Source of the DNA: Bordetella parapertussis
GTDB lineage: Bacteria; Pseudomonadota; Gammaproteobacteria; Burkholderiales; Casimicrobiaceae
Assembly: GCA_943331295.2 (NCBI GenBank)
Contig: CALQLA020000010.1
Location: 1-64,000 of the forward strand
Reading direction: 5' to 3'
Length of the DNA: 64,000 nucleotides
Every line of letters begins with the position of its first letter. The first letter of the stretch is position 1. The notes below the pieces were generated by a model. It made no database searches. It saw nothing but the letters and a program-made list of their open reading frames with translations, and had not been told where the DNA came from. Positions 7,700 to 16,834 of this stretch are shown piece by piece. The position numbers were made by a program, and so were the translations under genes.

Positions 7700-8191
7700 C
7701 TACCAGCTAGCCGAACCCCAGACTCGGGTGCCATTCTGGTTGATCGACAGGTTGCCGTCGCCGACTTGGGACGTTCCGGTCACCGGGGTGGCCGTCAGCG
7801 TATACGCGGACGACGCCGTCGTCGGGGAAAGGCTCAGCGTGTACTTGGCATCCGTCGTCGCACTTCCGGTGACGCCCAGCCCGCCGCTCGACAGGCCGGT
7901 GTAGGCATTCGAGATGCTGCCTGTGTACAGGTTCTGATTGAGGAAGATCTTCTCCTGCAGGTTCGAGAGTTCGAGAAGCTGCGACTGCGCCGCCTCGCGG
8001 CTCGCGCGGATGATCTGTTGCGTGTACAGCGGGTAGGCGATGCGCGCGAGGACGGCGACGATCACGACCACCACCAGCAGCTCGACCAGCGTGAACGCAG
8101 CCTGCTTCAACCGTGCGGAGACCGGCGCGTGCCCGCAAGGCGCCGGTCTCCGTTGAACCCGCTGTGCGTGAACGTCGCGCGGCCCGACCAT
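7700..8191 (-). CDS. pilE: Type IV pilin-like protein PilE
   Basis: A 163-residue type IV pilin. The class signature AFTLVELLVVVVIVAVLA has Glu at position +5 after the presumed PilD cleavage site, here between Ala32 and Phe33 rather than the usual Gly-Phe. A globular ~100-residue domain with the DAKYTLSLSP pattern of PilE follows. The ATG at 8191 has a good GGAGG site but gives an unusually long leader. A TTG at 8110 would give the short leader LKQAA, so the start is open. It is the last gene of the minor-pilin operon, just after pilY1, where PilE normally sits. It is a minor subunit of the pilus or its priming complex. Confidence 0.88.
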   Translation of the reverse strand: MVGPRDVHAQRVQRRPAPCGHAPVSARLKQAAFTLVELLVVVVIVAVLARIAYPLYTQQIIRASREAAQSQLLELSNLQEKIFLNQNLYTGSISNAYTGLSSGGLGVTGSATTDAKYTLSLSPTTASSAYTLTATPVTGTSQVGDGNLSINQNGTRVWGSASW

Positions 8192-8220
8192 CGCGTGCCT
8201 CCGTTGCGTGGAGTCGGCGA

Positions 8221-11200
8221 TCAAGGCCGGACCAGCTCTTTCCACGACAGCCGGCCGGACTTCACGCGCGTATCGTGCTGCAATCCGCCGACCTGCGTGT
8301 CCAGCGTGAATGTCGTGGTGCCGTCCGGCCCGACCAGCGTGATGGTGTAGGTGCCGTCGGCGTTCTTGGTGATCGTCTGCGTGACGATGGTGCCGTCGGG
8401 CAGCGTGATCGTGGACGACGAGACATTGCTGCCGCTCGTCGTGCCGCCGGTGCCCGTGGAGCCGCCGGTGCCGACGAAGAGGCCTTCGGTCGGGTCGGTC
8501 GAGCCTGCCGCCTTGGCCGAGGCCGTCGCCGAGCTGGCGGTGTCGGCGTACGCGATCGCCTGCGTGGTGCCCCATCCGCTGACGCCGTAGCATTTCTGGT
8601 TCGGGTGGTGCCAGAACATCGTCCACATCGCCAACTGGTTCGCCTGCGACGTGTTGTCCTCCTTCAGCCGGTAGCCGAACTTGGTGTCGCCCACGACCGC
8701 CATCTCGATCGCGCTGTCCGGCGTGGTGTTCTTGATCAGCTGGATCGTCAGCGCGCCGTTCATCCACAATCCGCCGTACGGCAACAGCGCGGACGTGGTG
8801 CGTCCCGCCGATCCGGTGTCGTTGGCATGGACACAGGTGGTTACCGTCGGCACCAGTCCGACCACCGACGAGCCGTTGCCCAGCCAGTCCTGCGCCGTGA
8901 ACGCGTTGAGCGGCATGTTGACGACGAGGTTCTTCAGCGTCGACCGGTTGTAGGTCGTCAGCTGGCTCACGAATGACGGCGTGCCGCCGACGGTCGCCGT
9001 CGTCGCCGGATACAACCACGTGGACATGTAGGTGGCGCTGGCGTCGCCCAGCTTGATCTGCACGCCGGGCGAGAGCTTCTGGTTCGCGATCAGGATCTTG
9101 AAATTCGTCGTCGCGCTCGGTATCGCGTTGATCAGGTTGAGCGTCGGCAGGCTGGCGTTCAGCATGTCGACGCCGGTCACGTTGTAGATGTCGTCGTACT
9201 GGTGCTTGTGCGTGTTGTGCGCGCAGGCGAAACTCGACTTGCCCCTCTCGTTGACCGTCGTCGAGCACGTGTTGTAGTAGATGTCGTAGTCGAAGTGGCC
9301 GTTCGTCACGCCGTTGTTGTTCGTCGCCGACGTTGCCGCCACGTCGGGGTTGATGTTGAAGTACGTCTGGCTCTCGAAGGCGAGTTGCGCGAGGAACGGC
9401 TGCGAAATGACGCCGCCGATCGAGATCTGCCGCGCGATCGGCACCCGCAACTGCTTGCTGGCCTGGCCGGTGTTGGCCACGAGATCGTCGTCGTCGAGCG
9501 TCCGCGACGCGTTGAGGTCGAGGAATGGGGTCGCCGGCGCGGTGCCCGTCAGGAAGTCGACCTCGACCAGCCAGTTGTCGCCCAGCGCCTTGGCGGTGCC
9601 GTCGGTGTTGGTGCCATTGCTCTTGTTCGGGTTCGCGGTCGCGAACTGGTAGCGCCCGTCCTTGATGTAGGCGCCGTCGCCCAGCACGCGCTCGCCGCTC
9701 GCGAGCGACAGGCGCCAGCCGTGCTTCGTCGTGTAGTCGACCGCGTTGATGGCACCCGGGGTGCGAACCGTCGCGGCGATGGTGTTGCCGGTGTAGCTGA
9801 TCGTGCTGCTCATCGTCTGGCTGACGAGCTTGGAGGTGTCGATCACCGTGCCGGTGAGGGCTGTGACCGAAGCGGCCGGGAAATCGGTGTCGCGGACCCC
9901 GTACACGTACTGCTGCGTGGTGTCCGTCTGGTCGCAGGTGCCTGTGGTGCAGTAGGTGAAGAGCCGGCCGGTGCCGAACGTGATCTGGCGGCCGCCCTTG
10001 GAGTTGAGGGCGATCGACGGCGCGCCGAGGATCGCGTTGGTGTTCGCGGCCGTGGTCGGGTTGGCAAAGAACTTGATCGGTGCGGGCCAGTTGCCGGAGC
10101 TGTTGGAGCGCAGGTCGAACTTCCACACGTTGCCGCGGATGTCGCCGGCGTAGACGTAGTCGACCTTGCCGTCGTTGTCGGTGTCGAGCGCCGCCGGCGT
10201 CGACAGGCCATTGGGCGCCGCCGCCGTCTCGGTGTTGTCGCTGGTGGTCGCGATCGCGCGGATCAGCGCGCCGGTGTCGATGTTGATCACGTAGAGCACG
10301 GCCTTGCCGTTCGCGCTGTTGTAGCCGTTGCCGACGATCGCGGCTGCGGTGCCGTCATTGAGCGTGACGATCAGCGGCACGCCGTAGGTGTAGCCCAGGT
10401 TCTGGTAGCTGTTGCTGCTCACGCCGCTGATCGCGGTGGGCGTGATCTCCCATTTGATCCGCGAGGCCACGTCGGACTCGCTGGTGGCGGTCGGATCCGT
10501 AATGTCGAGCGCGTACAGCCCTTTGCCGCCGGCGCCGAGGCCCCCCACCAGGATCGTCTTTGACGCCCCGCCGATCTTGACCTTGGCCGCGTTGGGCGTG
10601 CCGTCGACGTAGTATTGGTGGGCGTAGGGGCTGGTGGCGAGCTTCTTGAGATTGGACAGCAGCATCGACGGAACGTAGGCATAGACCTCGTCGCCGGCGG
10701 TGCTGCAGCCGTTGGTGCAGGCGTCGAAAACGTGCAGCGTGCCGTCGTTGCCGCCGACATAGACGCGTGCGTTGGGGTCGGCGGCGGTCGGATCGACGGT
10801 CGTCAGCGCCGGATCGGGCACGAACAGCGGCCGCGAGTGGACGATGTCGCCGAGCGCCGACGTGCGCGTGCGGAAAGTGCCCGTGCCGTAGGCGAAGGCG
10901 GTGCCCTCCTTGCTGCGGTTGCCGCGGACATAGTTCAGGATGTCCTGGCCGACCTTGTTGTTCTCGTCCTTGCTGTCGGCCGTGTTGATCGCAGTCTTCT
11001 GCGCGGTGCTGAGATTGGCCCAGCGGAACGCGACCTTGGTCGCGCCGCTCATCGTGGCGATCAGTCGCACGGTGTCCCAGTTCTGGGCGTCGAGATGGCT
11101 GGCGGCGCCGTCGTCCCACAGGCCGCCGGTGACGCTGCCCAGCGTGTCCACGCCGTCGGCCGTCAAGTTGCCGGCCCAGTTGCCCTTGTCGTAGTCGCCG

Positions 11201-11376
11201 CGGAAGAGGGTCTGGCCGTTGAGCCCGAAGTTGAAACTGGTGACTTCGACCGGCGCCACCCACCCGACCGGCTGGTCGTTGGGGACGAACGCCGCCATCG
11301 GGGCGCCGTACGCGCTCCCGCACAGAACCAGGCAGCCGAAGGTCAGTCGAGTTGCGATTGCGAAGATGTTCTTCAT
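8221..11376 (-). CDS. pilY1: PilY1-like type IV pilus tip/biogenesis protein
   Basis: A 1051-residue exported protein (signal peptide ending about residue 24). The PilY1 beta-propeller begins at GDIVHSRP (176-183) and includes the calcium-binding loop LDTDNDGKVDY near 397-407 followed by YAGDIRGNVWKFDL. The region upstream of the propeller is short: the von Willebrand A domain expected at the N-terminus of Pseudomonas-type PilY1 is not there. About 400 residues follow the propeller, rich in Thr, Ser, Asn and Gly, ending in GRLSWKELVRP, an ending resembling that of other betaproteobacterial PilY1 proteins. PilY1 sits at the pilus tip with the minor pilins and antagonises retraction. The gene lies between pilX and pilE. 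Confidence 0.9.
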   Translation of the reverse strand: MKNIFAIATRLTFGCLVLCGSAYGAPMAAFVPNDQPVGWVAPVEVTSFNFGLNGQTLFRGDYDKGNWAGNLTADGVDTLGSVTGGLWDDGAASHLDAQNWDTVRLIATMSGATKVAFRWANLSTAQKTAINTADSKDENNKVGQDILNYVRGNRSKEGTAFAYGTGTFRTRTSALGDIVHSRPLFVPDPALTTVDPTAADPNARVYVGGNDGTLHVFDACTNGCSTAGDEVYAYVPSMLLSNLKKLATSPYAHQYYVDGTPNAAKVKIGGASKTILVGGLGAGGKGLYALDITDPTATSESDVASRIKWEITPTAISGVSSNSYQNLGYTYGVPLIVTLNDGTAAAIVGNGYNSANGKAVLYVINIDTGALIRAIATTSDNTETAAAPNGLSTPAALDTDNDGKVDYVYAGDIRGNVWKFDLRSNSSGNWPAPIKFFANPTTAANTNAILGAPSIALNSKGGRQITFGTGRLFTYCTTGTCDQTDTTQQYVYGVRDTDFPAASVTALTGTVIDTSKLVSQTMSSTISYTGNTIAATVRTPGAINAVDYTTKHGWRLSLASGERVLGDGAYIKDGRYQFATANPNKSNGTNTDGTAKALGDNWLVEVDFLTGTAPATPFLDLNASRTLDDDDLVANTGQASKQLRVPIARQISIGGVISQPFLAQLAFESQTYFNINPDVAATSATNNNGVTNGHFDYDIYYNTCSTTVNERGKSSFACAHNTHKHQYDDIYNVTGVDMLNASLPTLNLINAIPSATTNFKILIANQKLSPGVQIKLGDASATYMSTWLYPATTATVGGTPSFVSQLTTYNRSTLKNLVVNMPLNAFTAQDWLGNGSSVVGLVPTVTTCVHANDTGSAGRTTSALLPYGGLWMNGALTIQLIKNTTPDSAIEMAVVGDTKFGYRLKEDNTSQANQLAMWTMFWHHPNQKCYGVSGWGTTQAIAYADTASSATASAKAAGSTDPTEGLFVGTGGSTGTGGTTSGSNVSSSTITLPDGTIVTQTITKNADGTYTITLVGPDGTTTFTLDTQVGGLQHDTRVKSGRLSWKELVRP

Positions 11377-11423
11377 GATCCTTGCCTTCCCTTTGCGCGT
11401 CGCCGGCGGCGCCGGCTCGGCGT

Positions 11424-12041
11424 CTAGCAGCTTGGAATCTCGTACGTCGTCTGGATGAACTTGGTCGTGCCGCGGGCGCTGGTGCCGCGCGCGGTCACGC
11501 GAAAAAGATCCGCCTTCTGGCAGATCGAACTGGCGCGCCCGCCGGTTTCGACGGAAGCGCCGAGCAGAGTCTGGTTGGCTGCGATCTTCTGGATGATGTA
11601 GCGGCGCGAGTCGTCGCCGCCGCTGCCGACTGCGGCGCACACGTTGCTGCTGTTGAGCGCGCAGGAATTGGAATCGCTCCAGCTCATCGTCAGCGGATCG
11701 CTGGTGAAGCTGCCGACCGGGTACAGGTACGGCGTCGCATTGGAGCCCGTTCCCGCATAGGTCGTGAACCCCGCGTTCTTCCAGTTGCCGCTCGACGTGA
11801 GCCACGTATGGGCCGTGACCGCCGAGCTTTCCGCCAGATTGAACGCGACGTTCTCGAACTGCAGGTTGCCCGCGAGCTTGAACTGGCTGCCGGACATCAG
11901 CGCCCCGGTGATGCCGAGGATCATCATGATCAGCAGCACGACCAGCGTGACGAACAGCGACGTCGCGCCACGCTGCGCACGGATGCCGACCGGCATTGCG
12001 GTGGGTCGCGCGTTGGGCGACATCGGGCGGCAGGTTCTCAT
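11424..12041 (-). CDS. pilX: Type IV pilus minor pilin assembly protein PilX
   Basis: A 205-residue protein with a short positive N-terminus, then QRGATSLFVTLVVLLIMMILGITG, the PilX-type transmembrane segment that lacks the usual Phe-Thr-Leu-x-Glu pilin signature. A soluble domain with several Cys (including CQKADLFRV and a final C) follows. PilX recruits PilY1 to the minor-pilin complex. The ATG overlaps the stop of pilW (ATGA). The 47-base gap to pilY1 has no terminator, so one transcript is likely. Confidence 0.87.
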   Translation of the reverse strand: MRTCRPMSPNARPTAMPVGIRAQRGATSLFVTLVVLLIMMILGITGALMSGSQFKLAGNLQFENVAFNLAESSAVTAHTWLTSSGNWKNAGFTTYAGTGSNATPYLYPVGSFTSDPLTMSWSDSNSCALNSSNVCAAVGSGGDDSRRYIIQKIAANQTLLGASVETGGRASSICQKADLFRVTARGTSARGTTKFIQTTYEIPSC

Positions 12042-12967
12042 CGACGGATCTGGATGACGCTGGAGAACAACTGGCGCACGTAGTTGTCGTTCGGGGCGTA
12101 GGCGTTGGTCCCGGTGCGGTCGCCGAAGGCGTAGCTCGTCGTGTTGCTGAAGCCGCCGTATTCGGGGTCGCTGCTGCGCGCCAGCAGCCACAGCCGCACG
12201 GCGACGACGTTGGCCCAGTCGGACGCGGGCACCGAGGAGGCGTCGAGGTAGGTCACCGCGCCCGCGGCCAGCACGCCGAACTGCACCTGCATGTGCTCGA
12301 TGCCGGTGGCGACGACCTCCGTGGTGAAAGCCGGGCCCACGCCGAGCGTCGCCCGCTTCAGCGCCGGGACGCCGTCGCCGACGGTGTTGGTGTAGGGGCT
12401 GACGAAGTAGACGTCGGCCTTGAGCTTGTAGTCCTCGGACGGCGTCTGAAGCGTGGCCGGCGCGCTGGTGCCGACGAAGGCCGTGCCCTGGAGGAACTCG
12501 GTGCGGACGTACGCGGTGTTCGCCACCAGCGACGACGCCGCCTGGAGGTCGGCGCGGCGCAGCAGCAGCACGTCGCCGCGCGCGTAGTTCGCGTCCGTGA
12601 TGCAGGACAGCGCCTTGGCGTCGTTGCTCGCCCACAGCGGCTTCGCGATGTCGGTGATGGTGATGCTGCTGCCGCACAGCGCATCCGTGGTGGCGGTGGT
12701 GCTGTCGCTCGACAGGCTGGTCCAGCTCAGGCCCAGGAAGCCCGCATGCTGGATTTCCCGGCGCATGAAGTCCATCGCGTAGCGGCCGTTGGTCTGCACC
12801 TCGGAGAACCGGGCGCTGGTGTTGCTGCTCGACGAATTCGAGACGTACGCGGTGAGCATCGCGGTCAGGATCAGGAATCCCACGACCAGCGCGACCATCA
12901 GCTCGATCAGCGACAGGCCGGCGAGGCGCCGGCGGCGAGTCGGGAAGGTGCGCGGCGCCATGGTCAT
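12038..12967 (-). CDS. pilW: Type IV pilus minor pilin PilW
   Basis: A 309-residue pilin-like protein. The leader ends in LAG and the mature end LSLIELMVALVVGFLILTAML has the Glu at +5. SEVQTNGRYAMDFMRREIQHAGFLG, just after the helix, is the typical PilW segment. The C-terminal part is a large globular domain. It forms the initiation complex of the pilus with PilV, PilX, FimT and PilE. The ATG overlaps the stop of pilV by one base, and the stop overlaps the start of pilX. Confidence 0.9.
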   Translation of the reverse strand: MTMAPRTFPTRRRRLAGLSLIELMVALVVGFLILTAMLTAYVSNSSSSNTSARFSEVQTNGRYAMDFMRREIQHAGFLGLSWTSLSSDSTTATTDALCGSSITITDIAKPLWASNDAKALSCITDANYARGDVLLLRRADLQAASSLVANTAYVRTEFLQGTAFVGTSAPATLQTPSEDYKLKADVYFVSPYTNTVGDGVPALKRATLGVGPAFTTEVVATGIEHMQVQFGVLAAGAVTYLDASSVPASDWANVVAVRLWLLARSSDPEYGGFSNTTSYAFGDRTGTNAYAPNDNYVRQLFSSVIQIRR

Positions 12968-13497
12968 CAGCCCGGATCGAAGAACACGGCCTTGGTCATC
13001 ACGTACTGGAAGGCTTCCGTGGTCCCGACGGTGGAATAGGTCGTGGTGGCGCGGCGGTCGTTCCAGCCGATCGTGATCGTGTACTTGGCCGGCGTGGTGC
13101 TGTTGTCCCAGGCGATGGTGGCGGTGGCGCCGGGGAGCGCGTCGCCCACGCGCTTGCCCCATTCGGCGAGGTCGAAGGCGGCGAGGTCGGCCGAGCCGCA
13201 CGCGCTGCCGACGCAGGCGGTCGACGTCGTGGTCAGCGTGCAGGGATCGCAGGCGTAGGCGCCGTTGGCGGCCTCCTCGCTGTTGGCCTCGATGCGCTCG
13301 CCGAGCTCGGCGGCGAACTGCACTGCGGCGGTGCGGAATTGCGCCGCCTTGGTGAGCTTGGCCGCCGACGACTGCACCCCGGCCGTGGCGAGCAGCCACA
13401 GCGTGATGATGAAGAGGGTCACCAGCACCTCGAGCATCGTCACGCCGCGCTGCGCGCGCGCGCCGGGCGAACAGGCGTGACGGGGTAGAGCAGGCAT
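12967..13497 (-). CDS. pilV: Type IV pilus modification/minor pilin PilV
   Basis: A 176-residue protein with a leader ending in Gly, then VTMLEVLVTLFIITLWLLATAG, the PilV form of the pilin signature (Met-Leu-Glu). The segment SAAKLTKAAQFRTAAVQFAAELGERIEAN corresponds to the amphipathic continuation of the pilin helix. A small domain with a Cys-rich loop (CDPC, CVGSAC) and an immunoglobulin-like tail follows. Its role is assembly of the minor-pilin priming complex. It sits between fimT and pilW in the usual order. Confidence 0.88.
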   Translation of the reverse strand: MPALPRHACSPGARAQRGVTMLEVLVTLFIITLWLLATAGVQSSAAKLTKAAQFRTAAVQFAAELGERIEANSEEAANGAYACDPCTLTTTSTACVGSACGSADLAAFDLAEWGKRVGDALPGATATIAWDNSTTPAKYTITIGWNDRRATTTYSTVGTTEAFQYVMTKAVFFDPG

Positions 13498-13513
13498 TAC
13501 AGGATCTCCATCG

Positions 13514-14074
13514 TCATGGCTCCGAGATCACCATCGAGATGTTGCCCGGGGGGGGGATCGTCCACGTATAGACTTTGGAGTTTGCCCAAGACCCTTTCAG
13601 CGTGAATGAAAGGCCGGTCGTGGAATTCTGCACACCCTGCGAGCCGTTGGCGTTGAACCGCACGAACGGCGCCGTCGTCGGCAAGCCGGTGGCAACGAGC
13701 GTCGATTCCAGCGCGGCGCGCTTGACGAACGGGTTGGGGTCGTCCGCGGACACGGGGGAGTCGCACTGGTTGAAGTCCGAGGCGGTAGCACTCGTCGTTC
13801 CCTGCACGCGGTAGCAGATCATCCAGCCCAAGGTCCAGTTGGTGCCGCAGACCAGCGGCGTCCCCGCCGCGCCGACGGGGCAGACCAGCACCGGCTGGTT
13901 GCGCTTGATCGCCTCGCGCCGCGCGAGCTGGAAATCCGCCTGCAGCGTGTTGGCAGCCGAGCGCAGCCGGGCCGACTGGATGAAACCCAGCAATGGCGGC
14001 GCGGCGATGGCCGCCAGCGCAGCCACCACGGCGAGCGTCGTCAACAGTTCGATCAGCGTGAATCCGCGATGCAT
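13514..14074 (-). CDS. fimT: Type IV pilus/pseudopilin FimT (GspH-like)
   Basis: A 186-residue pilin-like protein whose very short leader MHRG precedes FTLIELLTTLAVVAALAAIA, a perfect PilD substrate. The segment SAANTLQADFQLARREAIKRNQPV is the hallmark of the FimT/GspH family. In Acinetobacter, Xanthomonas and related bacteria FimT can bind DNA and help uptake; here that role is inference. It is the first gene of the operon. A run of nine C in the coding strand (13549-13557) encodes the last prolines before the C-terminus, so slippage there would change only the tail. Confidence 0.9.
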   Translation of the reverse strand: MHRGFTLIELLTTLAVVAALAAIAAPPLLGFIQSARLRSAANTLQADFQLARREAIKRNQPVLVCPVGAAGTPLVCGTNWTLGWMICYRVQGTTSATASDFNQCDSPVSADDPNPFVKRAALESTLVATGLPTTAPFVRFNANGSQGVQNSTTGLSFTLKGSWANSKVYTWTIPPPGNISMVISEP

Positions 14075-14350
14075 TCCGGTGGGGTCCCGTGGCCTCGTGA
14101 CTGGCGCTTCTTCACCAATGCGGGCGGTTTTTTGGCTTCCGATGGAATTTTACGCCCGTTCGGAACGCGCCAATACGGCAGGGCACGTGGCCGGTGACGG
14201 GCGGACGGGCACGGCAGACGTACGGCAGACCGACGGGGCAGGGGCAGGGCCGCGGCGGGCGGTTCAGGTTTCCCCGGCGCCGGGCGAGTGCCGGATAACG
14301 GTCTGATTTATGGTTTTGTCATAAGGCGGCGCCGCGCGCGGCGCCACCCG
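14075..14350. other. Intergenic region with GC palindrome
   Basis: The gap lies upstream of fimT and downstream of the minus-strand dehydrogenase gene. It should hold the fimT promoter, but no box could be assigned with confidence. Near 14325-14343 a palindrome GGCGCCGCGCGCGGCGCC lies just past the dehydrogenase stop at 14351 and could terminate that gene. No open reading frame here looks like a gene. Confidence 0.5.
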
Positions 14351-15319
14351 TCAGGCCGGGCGGCTCAGCACCCGCAGCGGATTGCCCGCCAGCCAGGCGA
14401 CGATGTCCTCGACCACCCCCGCGTAGAGCGTCCGGTAGTTCTCCTCGGTCACGTAGCCGAGATGCGGCGTGGCCGTGACGTTGGGCAGCCGGCGCAGCGG
14501 GTGGCCCGCCGGCAGCGGCTCGACATCGAAGACGTCGAGCCCGGCGCCCGCGATCGCGCCGGCTTCGAGCGCCGCCACCAGCGCGCCTTCGTCGACCAGC
14601 GGCCCGCGCGACGTGTTGATCAGGAACGCCGTGGGCTTCATCAGCCCCAGTTCGCGCGCGCCCAGCATGCCCTGGCTGCGCGGCGACAGCACCATGTGCA
14701 GCGTGACCACGTCCGACGATGCGAGCAGCGCGTCGAGCGAGCCGGCATGCGCCACGCCGACCTCGGCGCAGCGCTCGGGCGTGAGGTTGGTGCTCCACGC
14801 GACCACGTTCATCCCGAAGGCCTGGCCGATCTGCGCCACCCGGGCGCCGAGCTTGCCCAGCCCGATCACGCCGAGCTGCCTGCCGCCGATCTCGGTGCCC
14901 AGCGTCGTCTGCCACGGTCCGTCGGTGCGCAGCGCCGCGTTTTCCAGCGGCATGCGCCGCGCGGCGGCGAGGATCAGGCCCCAGGTGAGCTCGGCGGTCG
15001 CGTGGCCCTGCGTCGACGTGGCGCAGACGGTGACGCCGTGCAGGGCTGCGGCGGCAAGGTCGATCGAGAGGTTGCGCGGGCCCGTGGTGACGAGGAGCTT
15101 CAGCGCCGGCAGCCGCGCGAACAGGCGCCGCGGAAACGGCGTGCGCTCGCGCATGATGACGACGATCTCGCAGTCGCCGATCGCGGCGACCAGCTCGTCC
15201 TCGCTGGTGAAATGCGTGCTGTACGCGCGCACGGCCACGGTGTCCGGCAGCGTGGTCCAGTCGGCGATGGAGAGTGCCACGTTCTGGTAGTCATCGAGGA
15301 TCGCGCAACGGTAGTTCAT
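14351..15319 (-). CDS. D-2-hydroxyacid dehydrogenase family protein
   Basis: A 322-residue protein of the NAD-dependent D-isomer 2-hydroxyacid dehydrogenase family. The Rossmann motif GVIGLGKLG lies near 150, the catalytic Arg is in INTSRGPLVDE, the Glu in DVFDVEPLP and the His in ATPHLGYVT. The N-terminus MNYRCAILDDYQNVA is typical of the SerA-like subgroup whose substrate is often not phosphoglycerate, so the exact reaction stays open. Members are cytosolic dimers that reduce 2-keto acids or oxidise 2-hydroxy acids. It is transcribed alone, and the ATG at 15319 was chosen because it matches the family's usual N-terminus. Confidence 0.9.
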   Translation of the reverse strand: MNYRCAILDDYQNVALSIADWTTLPDTVAVRAYSTHFTSEDELVAAIGDCEIVVIMRERTPFPRRLFARLPALKLLVTTGPRNLSIDLAAAALHGVTVCATSTQGHATAELTWGLILAAARRMPLENAALRTDGPWQTTLGTEIGGRQLGVIGLGKLGARVAQIGQAFGMNVVAWSTNLTPERCAEVGVAHAGSLDALLASSDVVTLHMVLSPRSQGMLGARELGLMKPTAFLINTSRGPLVDEGALVAALEAGAIAGAGLDVFDVEPLPAGHPLRRLPNVTATPHLGYVTEENYRTLYAGVVEDIVAWLAGNPLRVLSRPA

Positions 15320-15558
15320 CGGCAGGCGGCCTTCTTGAAGTTGGGAATGGATGCGCTTCGCGCGCGGGTGCCGGCCGGGGCCGGGGACGGCGCAGGATCC
15401 GTGCGCACCGCCGCCACCTGCCGCCGCGCATTCTCGCATGACCGACGCGGGTGTTCCCGCCCGGCATGGGCAACCGGCGCCGGTCTGCGGTAGCATCTTG
15501 CGCTCCAGTGGCTCGCATCCCGGCTCGGGGCGCGCCGACCCGACCGGACTCATCACCG

Positions 15559-16137
15559 ATGGCGACGAACGACAAGGCATCTCCCGCCGACCGGATCATC
15601 GAGCCGGCGCACGGCGACCCGATGGGCGAGCGGGAGCGGCACGTCGCGCGCCACATCGCGGCGCGCACGCACATTTCGCGCAACCTCGCCAAGGACATGA
15701 CGGAGCGGCTGACCCTGGGTCAGCGGCTGGCCGACCGGGTCGCGTCGTTCGGCGGCTCGTGGGTCTTCATCTGCCTCTTCGGTGGCGTGATGCTGTGCTG
15801 GATCGTGCTGAACTCGTCGATCCTGCTGCGCGCCGGCAACGCGTTCGACCCGTATCCGTACATCCTGCTCAATCTGTTCCTGTCGATGCTGGCGGCCGTG
15901 CAGGCGCCCGTCATCCTGATGTCGCAGAACCGGCAGGCCTACAAGGACAGGATGACCGCCGAGCACGACTACGAGGTCAACCTGAAGGCCGAGCTCGAGA
16001 TCATGGCGCTGCACGAGAAGATAGATCACCTGCGCGAGGCCCAGTGGTCCGAGCTCATCGCCATGCAGCAGGAGCAGTTGCGCCTGATGGCGACGATGGT
16101 CGACCATCTTTCACGCCGTCCGCCGGCATCCCCATGA
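15559..16137 (+). CDS. DUF1003 membrane protein
   Basis: A 192-residue protein with the DUF1003 layout: a hydrophilic N-terminus, two transmembrane helices (around [16 protein letters not shown] and [21 protein letters not shown]) and a long helical C-terminal tail starting [24 protein letters not shown]. The function of the family is unknown. The start at 15559 begins MATNDKAS; an upstream start is possible but gives a disordered Arg/Pro extension. The nitrile hydratase genes follow after ten bases, which may reflect co-transcription without any functional link. Confidence 0.87.
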   Translation: MATNDKASPADRIIEPAHGDPMGERERHVARHIAARTHISRNLAKDMTERLTLGQRLADRVASFGGSWVFICLFGGVMLCWIVLNSSILLRAGNAFDPYPYILLNLFLSMLAAVQAPVILMSQNRQAYKDRMTAEHDYEVNLKAELEIMALHEKIDHLREAQWSELIAMQQEQLRLMATMVDHLSRRPPASP

Positions 16138-16147
16138 GTATCCGGAC

Positions 16148-16834
16148 ATGACCCGATATCCGCCCGTTCCCGCAACGACGCACGGCCACCACCACGAGCA
16201 CGATCACGATCACGAGCACGACCATGCCGGCAGCGAGCTCTCGGAGATGGACCTGCGGGTGCGCGCGCTCGAATCGCTGCTGCTGGACAAGGGCTACGTC
16301 GACCCGACGGCGATCGACGCCCTGATCGAGACCTACGAGACCAAGGTCGGGCCGCACAACGGCGCGCGCGTCGTCGCGAAGGCATGGACCGATCCCGGCT
16401 TCCTGCAATGGCTGCGCGACGACGCGACGGCGGCGATCGCATCGCTGGGCTACACCGGCCGCCAGGGCGAGCACATGGTGGCGCTCGAGAACACGCGCGG
16501 CGTGCACAACATGGTCGTCTGCACGCTCTGCTCGTGCTACCCGTGGTCGGTGCTCGGGCTGCCGCCCGTCTGGTACAAGTCGGCGCCGTACCGTTCGCGC
16601 GCGGTGATCGATCCGCGCGGCGTGCTGGCGGATTTCGGCTGCGCGTTGCCTGCGGACACCGCCATCCGCGTCTGGGATTCGACGGCCGAGGTGCGCTATC
16701 TCGTCATTCCGCAGCGTCCCGCCGGCACCGACGGATGGACCGAAGCGCAGCTCGCCGGCCTCGTCACGCGGGATTCGATGATCGGCACCGGCATCGTCGC
16801 TTCGCCCGCCGGCGGCGCGGGGGTCGCGGCATGA
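16148..16834 (+). CDS. nthA: Nitrile hydratase alpha subunit, cobalt type
   Basis: A 228-residue alpha subunit. The metal-binding claw Cys125-Thr-Leu-Cys128-Ser-Cys130 is the cobalt form (iron enzymes usually have Ser in place of Thr). The following [21 protein letters not shown] is the conserved active-site stretch. With the beta subunit it hydrates nitriles to amides in the cytoplasm; two of the claw cysteines are oxidised in the mature enzyme. The N-terminus carries a His/Asp/Glu-rich stretch (about residues 12-26) that could buffer or deliver metal. The stop overlaps the beta-subunit start (ATGA). Confidence 0.95.
   Translation: MTRYPPVPATTHGHHHEHDHDHEHDHAGSELSEMDLRVRALESLLLDKGYVDPTAIDALIETYETKVGPHNGARVVAKAWTDPGFLQWLRDDATAAIASLGYTGRQGEHMVALENTRGVHNMVVCTLCSCYPWSVLGLPPVWYKSAPYRSRAVIDPRGVLADFGCALPADTAIRVWDSTAEVRYLVIPQRPAGTDGWTEAQLAGLVTRDSMIGTGIVASPAGGAGVAA

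Noticed and set aside
8113-11427. Plus-strand frames opposite pilY1 and pilE
   Set aside because: No recognisable domains or ribosome sites; the minus-strand genes have clear pilus signatures.
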